From positions 128,958,224 through 129,022,223 of the forward strand of contig NC_133898.1 in the NCBI RefSeq assembly GCF_964199755.1: DNA of 64,000 nt, written 5' to 3'. The number at the start of each line of letters is the position of its first letter. Within the stretch, counting starts at the first letter, position 1. Shown here piece after piece: positions 11,669 to 23,427 of the stretch. Source of the stretch: Larus michahellis (Eukaryota; Chordata; Aves; Charadriiformes; Laridae). The position numbers were made by a program, and so were the translations under genes. The notes beneath the pieces were generated by a model. It saw only the letters and a list, made by a program, of their open reading frames with translations, ran no database searches and was not told the DNA's origin.

Positions 11669-14600
11669 TGCGTTGCTCCAATGAACAGTGTCTACAACTA
11701 GCAGGCAGTGCAGGACTCCGAACAAAGGTGCTCAGGACCCCCTCTCACCCAAACTGCAATATCTTGTGCCCAAACTGACCAAGGGAGATGTGTCCACCCT
11801 GGATGCACCCACTCAGGCTGTCCCCTGGATTGCCTTCTCAGGCAGCTGACATGGGTTACTTACAGCTCCCGGACTCATTGTGATTTTGATGTTCAGGGAA
11901 GCCAGGAGGTATTTGGGTCACTTGTTTTCCAAGTGAGGAGAGGCAGACACAGTTTTCTAGGAAGAAATCTGAATTAACCACCCCCTCTCTGCAGCCTCTG
12001 AAGCCCCATCCCGGCTTCAGGGGAAGCCGGATGCCTAACTTCAGCTCACAGGGATGAAGGCACTTAAAAGCTGTGTTCCGCGATGCTCGGAGTTGCAATG
12101 AATGACCCACTCTTGTGCTGCTCTCTCCCACGTCCCACCTGCACCTGAACATGGCAGTGCTCCAGGCTCCCAAGCCCTGATGAAAGTGTGGAGACTTAGC
12201 TTGAGCGCTGGGAAATATTTCATCCTGACAAAACAACGGCCATATTTCCTGTATCTTTACACAAAAGAAATAACAGGCATATGTGTATCAAGTTTATTTA
12301 TCTATACAGGATTTTGCCTTACAAGGAACAATAGAAACTTGAATCCGTGCAGTCACCCAACCACAGCAGAGTGTTTAGATTTTTTTTTTTGGGGGGGGAG
12401 GGGGGTTGTTTTGGAAAATATTGTGCATAGGGGAGTTCCTTAACACGGCAAGACAGCAGGCAGTTTCCTGTTATGAAAACAGTCAACAACCTGACATTCA
12501 GCAATCTGACATTCCCCGCACCCAACGTGATAAACAGGGCCGATAAAGATCTGCCACAATAGGTACAATAGCACCCCCCCCATAAAGGAATAGGACGTGG
12601 AAAGAGCCTCAATACACAAATATCCCAAGCCATCTCTTCCAGCTTCTTTTATACAGTAGATAATCTCATCCTGCTTTCCATATTTTCCCAACATTGATTC
12701 ACTTCCCCTCAGGCAGGGGTCAAAGTAGGAGCTGGGTGTTTGATACCACTTTCTCGCAGGTCTTTGTAGTTCAGAGGCAACGCTCGGTTGAGATCTGAAA
12801 CCTGTTTACTGGGTTTCCCTTCCTCTTGCCATTTATGATCCCTGCATTTCAATGCCACAGCTGCTGAACTCATCTAGCTTTGTCCCCAAATTCACCTCCT
12901 TCATCTGAATTAAATTCCAGAAGCAAAACAGAAAATAGTGGGAACCTCTTCCCCCTTCCTTGACCTTGGTAATGGATGCTGGAGCTGCCTCTTTTTCTAC
13001 ATGGCTCCATACAGCACCCACCACAGTGGGGCTCTGAGCCCCTCTGCTGGGGCTGCAGGAGAAAAACCAGATAATAATAATTACTCAGATAATATTAATT
13101 ATTCCCCATCGTCACTCTCCCACTAAATGAGTGCAGGGCGCAGACTTGTCTCTCATCTGAGAAGTGACCGCAAAGTAAAAAAGGGAGGATCTCCTTCATT
13201 GCTACTCGTCTCCTCTATTTCACAAGGGCTTCAGCCATTTTCCCAGCCCCTCCACAAACCCCAGTGAGCTCCAGTGGAACATCTCCCAGATTTGAACCAT
13301 GGGCTGCGCTTCCTTTTCTGCATCCTATAGAAAAGTAATAAAGACTCAACTGCTGTGTCCTAACAGCCTTTTGGGTATTTCGCAGGCAGCAGGGACAGGT
13401 GGGAGACAGCCTTATCTTCATCTTTTAGCTCTCAAAGGAATGACAAGCTCTCCCTGGCTGGCAGAAGTCTTTGTGGAGAGGAGGATGTGGTCTGTAGCAT
13501 GGAAGATTTTTAAACACTCCTTGGAGTCACAGCTCAGTCCCTTTAGCTTTTGCCTGCGCTGCTCACGCACAAAGAAGCTTCCTTTGAAGCTTCCTTTGAA
13601 ACCAGCATCCCCGTCCCAACATCGCGGCTCCAACCCTGCCCTAGGAGGAGATGTGGAGGAGGGTGGACATCGTCCCAAGCAAACTGGGCACAGGAAGATT
13701 GACCCTACATGCAACACCTGACCAGAGGTAGAATTTATTAGACCAGGGGTAACATTTATTATGTAATATAACATTTATTGCTTTTGAAGGTATTTGAATA
13801 CTTTCTGCCATGCTTGGGTAGAACAACAAATCTCAGGATATGGCGGATGGGGTATGCAAGGCCAGAAGCCTGGAGCAAGGCCAGCAGCAATGTCAAGGCA
13901 AGAGCTTGTCCCAGTGTCCCCAGACAGCTGAGGAGTACCTGGGTGATGGGGATGCACAGCCTACAACTCCCACGAGGTCTGGTGCCTGTGCCCTGTCTCC
14001 CAAGGGAAGCAAGGACCGTTGTTTTCTTTGAAAGCACAGCTGGAAGAGGTACTTGTTCAGCAGGCAACTTGTGTGCTGTGAGGACATTGAAGCATCTTTG
14101 GCACTTCACCTCGAAGCCACAGTCTGAGGAGCTGTGGTCTGGTATCAGGGCACCTTTCCCTGACGCTCGTACCATGCTGCTTTGCAAGGACTGACAACAA
14201 AACCCGGTTGGAGGAGGGCTTCATCCAGGGCAGCCAATGGAGTCAACCTGACTGAAAAAATATTTATTGGAGTATCTTTCCTCTTGGAGCCACAGCTCTC
14301 CTAGGTTACACTTCTCCCACCCTGACTTATCTGACTACTAGCTCAGTTTCTAGGGTAGGTAGTAGCTCTTCCCCCTGCATACGTGGCCCTAATTCCTGTC
14401 TGCATCATCCCATCCATGAAACAAGGAGAGGTGGTGGTCAAACACAGGTGCAGCATCACATCTACTGGCTCTAGCAACATGCTGCATCATCACTGATGGT
14501 CCTGGGCAACCTGTTCAGAGATGAAGAAAAACCTAAAGAGCTAAAGAACGGAGGTCCTCTTTGGCGGTGTTGTGTGGCAAGGAGACAAGACAGTTAGGGA

Positions 14601-16974
14601 GCCAGACACGAAGGATGCTGACCCACTCTGCTGCAAGGAGATGTGGGATTCATTGGCTGCCCAAGTCCAGGCTGCCCCCAAATGGAAATACTAATCCAAG
14701 GTATCAGGTCAGACATAACCCAGATTTCAACCTCTTCTCCAGCCTGGCCATCCAAGGTGCAAGTTAGACATTGGCTTTATTTCTTACATTTCGTATTACT
14801 TTGTAAAAGAGCGTAGCTGCCTTACGGTAGGAATAATACAGCTTGTTAATGTAGAAAATAAGCTATATATTCAACTGTGTTCGGTTCCTATATTGCAAAG
14901 TATTAGGGGACATCTGGAATTATCCTTGATGTCTAATAAGATCAAGCAAGAACACTCAGAAAACCATCCTAAAAGCCAAAGAGAGAAAGAGAAAAATCAA
15001 TCCAATCCGGACAGAGAAGCCCCTGTTGTGCTAACGTCCTGCAGCAAGGACTTTCAGGGCTTTGTGTGTTGCACCTTCCAGCCAGGCGAGACTGCTGCCT
15101 GCGAGGGCAGGAGCCATGCCGTACCTCAGCTCAGTGACACAGCCTCTGACACCGCTTGGAAATCACAGGGACCAACAGCTTGACGCTGGGGCAACACCTT
15201 AAAACACCCTTAGCTAACACCTTGCGAGGAAAGAAATGTGAAGAGCATCAAGGGCAGTGAAAACTGCTACGGTAAGCTGGGAACCAGAGCGTCTTCTGCC
15301 TGTACAGAAATGCCATCCCCATGTTAACACGCTCATTAAAAATGAGCCCATGCTCATTAAAAATGGTCTGCATCTCTACTACCCGGTGCCAGAACTTGCT
15401 GCCTGGCCACGTCCCTGCGATGGCTGGCCTCTAACCCTTCAGACAAGGGTCCCACACTAGATGCCAAGCTGATCGCTGGCCCTCGCTAATGCCTGAGACA
15501 TTCCTGGGGTCAATGTCGCTGGCCTGGGCCAAAATCACATCAAGAAACTGTCAAACAATTTAGCAGTGCGGATGAGGGAATTCCTGTCTGGGGTAATTTA
15601 CGGGTATGATGCAGCCCTCGAGTCCTCAGTGACCTCGTCTGGTCACGGTTTCTGATTTATGCCACTGTTAATTGCTATAATTTACTATTTCCGCTGCGGT
15701 AGCAACAAGGGGCCTCAGGCTGAAGATGAAATTCTTGAGCTGGTTACTGCTCAAAAGAAGAGCGGGCCGTGTCCTCTCTTAAAAAGGGCTCTCAGTCAAA
15801 ACATAACCTGTGAGAAGGAGAACCAGCACCCGGCGGGGCAGGGGAAGGTGGCAGCAACGACAAGCTGCATTCAGGGCTGTGACCTCCAGGCGGTGTGGAA
15901 GCAAGGGGGTGGACAAGGGCGTTTAAAACCGAGAAGGAGGCTTTTAAGGACAGATCAGAACTAAAACGAGAAAAGGCTTTGTGTGCACGCACAACAAGGC
16001 CTGGGAGCTCACAGGGTACAGTATATTTGCTACACAGAGGGCCCAGAGCTGACTCTGAGGCACCCACCCCACCGCAGAAGGTGCAAAACCTTCCCAGGCT
16101 ACTCGGGGACCAGGTCACATCCCTTTCGCACAGGTGCAAAATGACCTGACTAAATCAAACATGTGGGATCACAAGTGGCTCATGCGTTACACTTGGGTTG
16201 TTTGCAAGCCCTTCAGCTTTTATGTGCTCTGTACCCGGAAGATGTTACGCCGAGCAGCTGTGTTTGATAAGCAAACTCCTCAGTGCCTCCTGCGTACCTC
16301 ATCAGCGGCTCAAACGGCCCCAGGATCAAACCCCAAAGTTGCTCTTTACGCAGCCTGCAGCAGCCCAAAGGGGTTTTCTCTCTCTTCGTGCTGTGCAGCT
16401 ACAGCATGTCAGAAATGGAAAAAAACGCCGTTGGCTTCTGCATGCACCAGAGTGGTCAATGCCTCATTAATAGGAGGCCTACTAACACTTTGCTGGTTTA
16501 GGAGGAATTGCATTAATATTTTTCATTTGTTCCCTGTAGCTGAGCTCCATTGAGAGCCTCACTTACCTCCTTTGCTCCTCGTTCCTTGAGAGGCACTTTT
16601 TGTTAACGCAGCGCAGGCAGGATTTGCCCTTGTGCCCCGTCCAAGAAAAAGAGAGAAAAATAACCCCAAACAATTGCAAAGCTTTCATTTGAGAAATTAA
16701 TCCTCAAGGGAGTAAGGTTAAAAATAAAGTTCTTTGGCCAGGGCCTTTATAAGCTGCACCTATATTCTCTGGAATATAATTCATAAGCACAATATGTTTT
16801 TTGTTGTGAATGAGTGTGAAGTACCAGAAAAGGAAAGAGGAAACCCCTAATGTAGTCCTGAATAGACCTGTGAAAAAGGATAATAAAACTTGTCCTGGAT
16901 TTCCTTTAGCAGCAGGTGCTTCCTTTGGAGTTTCTATTCATTCAGACTTTGGAGAGACACAGCCTGCCAAAAAC

Positions 16975-17005
<31 letters not shown>

Positions 17006-17623
17006 CTGTAAACCCAGAGTTCAGTTGATCTGAGCGAAGGTGAATTTGTCTCCTTGACCATTGTCAAGCTCACGGTCCCTCTAGGTCAACAGCAAAGCTT
17101 CCCCAAGCTTTTGTGGTGGATCCCCTTCCAGATCTGACAGGTAGAAAGGTCCTACCACATCACTCGGGTCACTAAGTTTCCTCAAGACCTAAAATTTTCA
17201 TTCTTCCTGGTGAACCACTGCTGAGACACCCATCCACAAATTTCTAGAAGACACTATCCATGACCAGGGGAATGCAGCTTCTCAACCTCACAAGGCAGGG
17301 CTCATTTCTGTGGAAAGAGCAGGCAATATTAAGCACTGATTGATGTCTGGAAAACAATTAGCCAGAAGATTAAATTGCTGTTTGTTCCTTACTCACAATA
17401 TGCAAAGGCCTACGCTGTCCAGAGGGTCAGAGACCCTTCAGTTCTCAACAGCTCTCTGGATGACACCAGGAGAAGCCAACTTCTCCCCACCAGACACAAC
17501 CTGCCTTCCCTCCCAAGCCCATTCCCATCCAAAAACTGCACTGCCAACCTCCACCAATCCTCCCCATCCCCATTCCTACATTTTATTCCAAGACACCACT
17601 GCAACATGTTGTATGCAACATAT
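11669..17623. other. Unique intergenic sequence
   Basis: About 6 kb with no recognised gene or CR1. Small tandem duplications occur at 13575-13598 (GAAGCTTCCTTT twice) and 15331-15365 (GCTCATTAAAAATG twice). Overlapping frames near 13760-14190 show no domain. Confidence 0.6.
16984..17005. repeat. Poly-T tract
   Basis: About 22 consecutive T residues in otherwise unique sequence. Confidence 0.95.
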
Positions 17624-17964
17624 ATGCTTATAAATACTGAAAGGGGGGGTGTCAGGAGGATGGGGCCAGGATCTTTTCAGTGGTGCCCGGGGACAGGACA
17701 AGGGGTAACGGGCACAAACTTGAACATGGGAAATTCCACCTAAACATGAGAAGGAACATCTTTCCTTTGAGGGTGGCAGAGCCCTGGCACAGGCTGCCCA
17801 GAGAGGTGGGGGAGTCTCCGTCTCTGGAGACATTCCAACCCCGCCTGGACGCGTTCCTGTGCCACCTGCTCTGGGTGACCCTGCTCCGGGTGACCCTGCT
17901 CTGGCCGGGGGTTGGACGGGATGATCTCCAGAGGTCTCTTCCAACCCCCACCATTCTGTGATTC
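17624..17964 (+). mobile_element. CR1 3' fragment with internal 15-bp duplication
   Basis: It is the same subfamily as the 165-470 copy. The stretch GGGTGACCCTGCTC is tandemly duplicated at about 17874-17902, where sister copies have one unit. It ends CATTCTGTGATTC. Confidence 0.95.
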
Positions 17965-20900
17965 CTTCTGGCCAACCATCAAGAGCTCCCACCTCCAGTG
18001 CTGGCTCCTGTAACCCTTCATTATTCCAACCTCAGCCATGCACCATACACATCTCCCATCATTTTTGCTCAGACCACATCCGTCTTTCTGAGACGACTTT
18101 CTCTGTCATCCAGTGCTTCAAGTTCAAATTTATCATCCTTGCCTTCAGAGCCCTGTACGACGCTGCCCCTTTCCTGCTCATTCTTCCTTCTTCCTTCCTT
18201 ACATACAAGTGGTAAATGCCCTCTCTGCTCACGGAGCTGCTGACAACGTCGTTTTTGAGGGGAAAGAGGCGACAAGTCTAGGAAACAACCACCAGCCTCT
18301 GCAGGCCTCTCATGTACAATTTGGACAGTGGCGTTGGCTTGAGTAAAAGCTAAGCAAAAAATATGTTTATTTGTCCCATTGTTCACAGGAATTACTAAAC
18401 GCACAGCATGGAACGAAGCGAATCCCTGGGCAAATGCAGTCACTGACAGGTGTTCAGTGCCATTGTTACCAGAGCTGGTATAAATCTGTGCCAAAATCGG
18501 AGTGTTAAATATAGGCAATTGGGTGAGCTGTTAATGTTTGCTTCAGTAGGACTGAGATGAAGCACGCGGTAAGAATATCTGTCAGGTCGAAGTAACTACT
18601 GAAAAAACAGATACGTGTTCAATCTATCCAGTAAACAGCAGTTTAAGTGGGTTTTGCGTTCTTCCTTCCACCCATTAAGGTGGATAATAAGCTTTGCGGC
18701 ATAGTTGATATCTCATATATGTGTCAGCAGTTTCAGTAATTTCATGCAAGGTGCACGAAGATTTTAAGCTCGTTGGAGCAGACTGCCTTTGTGCTGCCTT
18801 TATACATAGTCCTTGACTTAACAGTCTCCAGAGGGGCGACAGGGAAATTATGGTAGAATTAATAGTAGAAAGCAAGGTGGGTCATGGAAAGTAGGTATGG
18901 AATTAATCTCTGCCCCTGTCTTAAGCAAGACTTGTGGTCCAGATCCTAAATGAGTTCACGGATACTTTTCCTCCCAGAGATGATGTGTTATGGCCCAGTC
19001 CAACCTCCTCACCCCAGCACAACACTCACCTCCCTGGACCACATCCCTCCCTCCAAACTTCCTTTCCCATCCCTGTACCAGCCACCAACGATCCCAGAGC
19101 AGGACCTCAAACCTACCTGCTGCCTTCCCCTGTTTCTCTTCTCCCTGTGGCCCCATCACTGCCCAAACAGTGCCAGGTCTCTGATTACAGCTGCTCTGAG
19201 CAAACACCAGGCATCAGACACTCCATGAGACTATGCCACATGCAGTTTTTATCACTGCAAGGGTCATCATCTGAGGTGGATCAACCCTCTCTAAATAGCA
19301 GAAAAGCCATCCTACAGCGGTACTCAAGCACCTCACGCAGCACAGTTGGTGACAGGTAACATCGTGGGACAACCCAGCCCTGCTGGACCTCCAAAACCAG
19401 CACCCTTCACTTAACATGGGCCGCTAAAGGCCATTCCTGCATGAAAAAAAAAAGTCTTTGTAGGTCATCTATTCCCAGGGTTCAGCAAAGGTTTGTTTCC
19501 TACAGCCCAACCTTGTTATAGATATGATTCACACGATGATATTTCAATCGCTTCCTCTGGGAGATGCGTTCCAACAATGCAGATTTCTTGGCTGTAGGAG
19601 AATTCCCAGGGACGGAGCTGAAGTTTTCCTTCGCCCTTGCAATGCATCCCCTCAAACAGCTTCAAACCGGGAACTTCCCTGCCTTCCCATTGCCCTGTTG
19701 AGGGGCCACGTCGGTCCTCAAGGGCAGGTGCCGAGGAAAATCTGTGCTGCAAATCTTAAAAAATCAGACCTAGAGTGATCGTATTACATTCAAAGCAGCC
19801 CACTAGAGAAAAAATTTAATGTTTTGTCCTTTTCATTATTTCCCAGCTCAGGGGTATTTTTTTTGTTACTGATATAACCAGAGTGAGACCAGGAACATGC
19901 CGGTGACACACGCCAGGATTGTCCCATTGCCTGACTATTCTGTATGTGCACCCCAGATGCTTTGCTAAGCCTGGACAGAAAGACTTCTGCTTATCAGTCT
20001 TCTGCCGTTTGGTAGGACGCAACTTTGCCATGTTGAACTTCGAGAGGGTGGTGCTGTCTGAAGCTAAAATATGCTGTTGTGTAGCGTGAACTCAGAAATG
20101 ATGCCCTGCTAAACTTCCCTCTTCTTTTTCTGCCCACGCGCTGCACAGATCTTACGCAGAGGCCTCAGACCTCTCCCTTTTCCACTCTTCTGGGCCATCA
20201 CCGGGAATTTCAGCAAAATGTCAGTCTCTTGGTCCCTGCCAGAAAGGTCTTTCCCCATGTCATCAGAGCAGCGATGAACAGACAGTCACGGATCTGCTCC
20301 TGGAAAGAACAGACAAAGCTGCTGCAGGCTGCTTGGTGACCCAAGTTGGATGTCTTTGCAAAGAGGCGACTTGTCAGCAAGGACCACAATGCACCTGCCA
20401 GCATTTTACCGGGTGAAATGAGAAATTTTTGTAGTGTGTGCAAGCAGGTGTGTGAGAAAGGGAGGAAAAAGAGGCATTTTCCTCGCCTAAAAGACACGTT
20501 TATGTTATGCAGCTGATAACTGAAGCAGAAGAGTTTGTTGCTGTTGGCTGGGGTTTCTTGCAGTACAATTACCCCATGGTTTGGCCCGCAGTTTTCCTGC
20601 CGCTCGCAGTTCAGTGTCTCGCAGTTTGTATTTTGGAGAATTTTCTCTCCCAGGAAATACAGGAAAAGAAACTGCTTCTCCCGGCAAGAAATTGTGGAAG
20701 GGATGCGGCGGACAAACAGAAAGTAAAAACTCAGCCAGATTTGTGGTGTTGCAAATACTGAATTGCAAAAAACAGGTTTTGTATTAGAATTATTTGTTAT
20801 AACCCCTCGCTTGAGCACCTCTGAAAATAGCCTTCCTCCCCTGAGAAAGAACAACTCATTCCCTTTTCTTATTTTTATTATTATTACAGAGCTCAAGACA

Positions 20901-21876
20901 CCATTGTGAAAGCCTTATGGTGTTAGAAAAATTGTAAAAGATGAGCTGTTTTCCATTGTACTAAGTGATGCGGAAATATCATGAGACAACCCCTGATGTT
21001 GCAAATTTACAATTTAAATAGAGCAAATAGTTGAAGATGGAGAAAAAACAAGTAGGAAACTGAGGCACAGGGAGTGAAGGTGCACTGGCACGGTGTTATT
21101 TCGGTGCTTTTGTGTAGGAAACTGAGGTGCTCCTGAGGATTTGGGCTGTTGGAGGTCACATAAAGTTTATGGTGGACTCAAGAGACCAAAAGCTGAGCCA
21201 GTTTTCTCAGTGCTAAAATCCAGCAGAGTATCCATGTCGCTGAGACACGGAGAACAAAACTGCATGTTTTAGGAGAGTTACTGCTAATTTCTGTCCATCT
21301 TGACCACAGTGTGAGACTCAGTCTTCTGTGAGCCATGTGTACGCTGTGATCCCCTGTTCCTGCATCCCACCATGCCCTGCGGAGCCTGGGGCCATTGCCA
21401 GGCACTGGAGGGAATCCCAAGGGTAAGGGGAGCTTCTGTTGAACACCTATAATGCAAGGTATCCCCACATTTGGGGCAGAAACCTGCAGGCAGAACCCAT
21501 AAGTGCCATCCCAGCATGGGTAAGTGGCAGGGGTGACAAATAGGGTGGACATGCCAGAGGGGAATACATCCCCAGGTATGTGGGTGGTTCACCCAGCACC
21601 CACTCAATGGTCTGTAGGAACAATTTTAACCAAGGGATGAGGTGCAGAAGATCTCAGAGCTTCCCAAACCTGCATTCTGGCATGAACCCAGCCTGAACTG
21701 ACCCTAACCGAAAGAAAGTGTTTAAGCCATCGGCCTTCACAGGGCTCAGACCCACCAAAAGAATTCTTACTTTACATGCCCCATCCCGCACCATGCTACA
21801 ACCCAATCACCCACAAGCACAGCTATCCAACTCACATAGTCCCTAGAAATACCCTATAACCCACACAACTGTTTCC
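17965..21876. other. Unique intergenic sequence
   Basis: No gene recognised. It contains an unusually long minus-strand open frame (20210-20896) without a motif, and a short MIR-core-like string (AGGAAACTGAGGCACAGGGA) at about 21054. Confidence 0.55.
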
Positions 21877-22432
21877 TGGGCTGCATCCCCAGCAGCGTGG
21901 GCAGCAGGGCGAGGGGGGGATTCTGCCCCTCTGCTGCGCTCAGGGGAGACCCCCCTGCAGTGCTGCCTCCAGCGCTGGGGCCTCGGCACAGGAGAGACAC
22001 GGAGCTGTTGGAGCGGGGCCAGAGGAGGCCCCGGAGATGCTGGGAGGGCTGGAGCCCCTCTGCTGGGAGGACAGGCTGAGAGAGCTGGGGGGGTTCAGCC
22101 TGGAGAAGAGAAGGCTCCGCAGAGACCTTCCAGCCCCTGCCAGTCCCTCAAGGGGCTCCAGGAAAGCTGGGGAGGGACTCTGGAGCAGGGAGGGGAGCCA
22201 TGGGACGAGGGGGAATTGTTTTAAACTAAAAGAGCGTGGATTTAGATTAGATATTAGGAAGGAATTCTGGAAGTGTTGCCCCATCCCTGGAAGTGTTCAA
22301 GGCCAGGTTGGACGGGGCTCTGAGCAACCCGGTCTAGTTGAAGTTGTCCCTGCTCATGGCAGGGGGTTGGACTAGATGGCTTTTAAAGGTCCCTTCCCAC
22401 CCAAACCATTCTGTGATTCTATCATTTTATGA
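21877..22432 (+). mobile_element. CR1 3' fragment (about 0.56 kb)
   Basis: It starts CTGGGCTGCATCCCCAGCAG, is GC-rich in its first 300 bp, and ends ATTCTGTGATTCTATCATTT. It is the same subfamily as the copies at 35138 (plus) and 58122 (minus). A deletion removes the GGTGGTGAGCCCCTGG block. Confidence 0.94.
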
Positions 22433-22546
22433 ACCCTCATCACCTCCCCCAGTGCAGGCAGAGGCTCATGCACGCCCTGTACCCCATCCTAGGCTTGATC
22501 GTACTACACGGCTCCTCGCACAACCCATAGCCTTCCTGCTGTGCAT

Positions 22547-22567
22547 GCACACACATACACACACACA
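22547..22567. repeat. Short (CA)n
   Basis: CA dinucleotides with one TA interruption just after a CR1 copy. Confidence 0.85.
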
Positions 22568-22639
22568 GAGCAATTTCCCCGTCAGCTGCACAGACAGCAG
22601 CGAAGCCTGTGAAAAAAGGAAGCTGACCACACGCTTTTG

Positions 22640-23035
22640 GGATCTGCTCCCTGCGGGCCGGGGAGGGGGATGTGAATCCCTTTATTCTTGGGTCGGGTTT
22701 GTTTTGTTATTATTATTTTTTTCTCTTTTCTCTCTCTCTTTCTCTCTCTGGATCAGGAGCCCGCCATGAGGCAGTGCCGCTGCCGGCATGAGAAAGCGGG
22801 GCCGTCCGTCCAGATGTTGCCCGGGGAAGCCGAAATTCCCACACCAAGTAGGAAGCGGGGCCTCACGGAGCCGGGACGGGGACTGCGGAAGTGGCAGTAG
22901 GGCTGGACGCCCGCGGCCCCGATCCGGGGATGATGGGAGAGGAGAAGCGAAGAGGGGGGGGCCCCGGCTTGGAGGAGGGGGGGACGGGGACATCTATTCT
23001 TAGAGAAAAAGTGGGGCCCGGGTGGGGGGGGATTT
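22640..23035. promoter_or_regulatory. CpG-island-like, G-rich block
   Basis: This stretch outside any CR1 is rich in CpG and GC (CCCGCGGCCCCGATCCGGGG, GCCGGGACGGGGACTGCGG). It ends in long G runs (22951-23031) able to form G-quadruplexes on the plus strand. A pyrimidine tract (22710-22750) lies within it. Sequence just after it (23035-23100) has FOX/SOX-like motifs (TTGTTTACA, CTTGTTTATTGT). It could be a promoter or CpG island of an unrecognised transcript; no known gene could be tied to it. Confidence 0.4.
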
Positions 23036-23176
23036 TATTGTAAGACTTTGTTTACACCCCAAGCTGAATGAATCAAATGACCTTGTTTATTGTCGGTCTC
23101 CTGAATGGACGGCAGAGGGAGAGGGAGGAGGGGTGGCGAGGGGGGGCTTATATTATTGTTAATTCTGCCATTCACA

Positions 23177-23177
<1 letters not shown>

Positions 23178-23207
<30 letters not shown>

Positions 23208-23224
23208 TTTTTTTTTTTTTTTTT
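23178..23224. repeat. (CTT)n followed by poly-T
   Basis: Nine or ten CTT units run into a T tract of about 19 nt, making a 47-bp pyrimidine tract. Confidence 0.97.
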
Positions 23225-23297
23225 CCCACCACACATTGTTGCCAAGATAAAAGAATAAAAGGTGAAACTCTATTCCTTCCTTTCTCCATCTCCGCAG

Positions 23298-23427
23298 TAT
23301 TCTCCAAATCCCCAGACAGGCGGCTGTTGAGATGAAATTGCCAAACCACGGAGCCATGTACGAGATGCAGGGCCTGATCATGCTCCTGCTGACCCCACAC
23401 GTTGCCAAACTCATTTTCCACGGAAGG
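23298..23427 (+). other. Possible unidentified exon
   Basis: A pyrimidine tract ending CATCTCCGCAG is followed by 130 nt and then a GTGAGG donor. One frame is open across it (ILQIPRQAAVEM, LPNHGAMYEMQ, GLIMLLLTPHVAKLIFHGR), beginning with one base of a split codon. The peptide matches no family I recognise. It lies 0.3 kb after the CpG-rich block. It may be an exon of a lineage-specific or non-coding transcript, or chance. Confidence 0.2.

Noticed and set aside
21940-22200. GC-rich stretch resembling a CpG island
   Set aside because: It is the GC-rich internal part of a CR1 copy, also present at 35138 and 58122.
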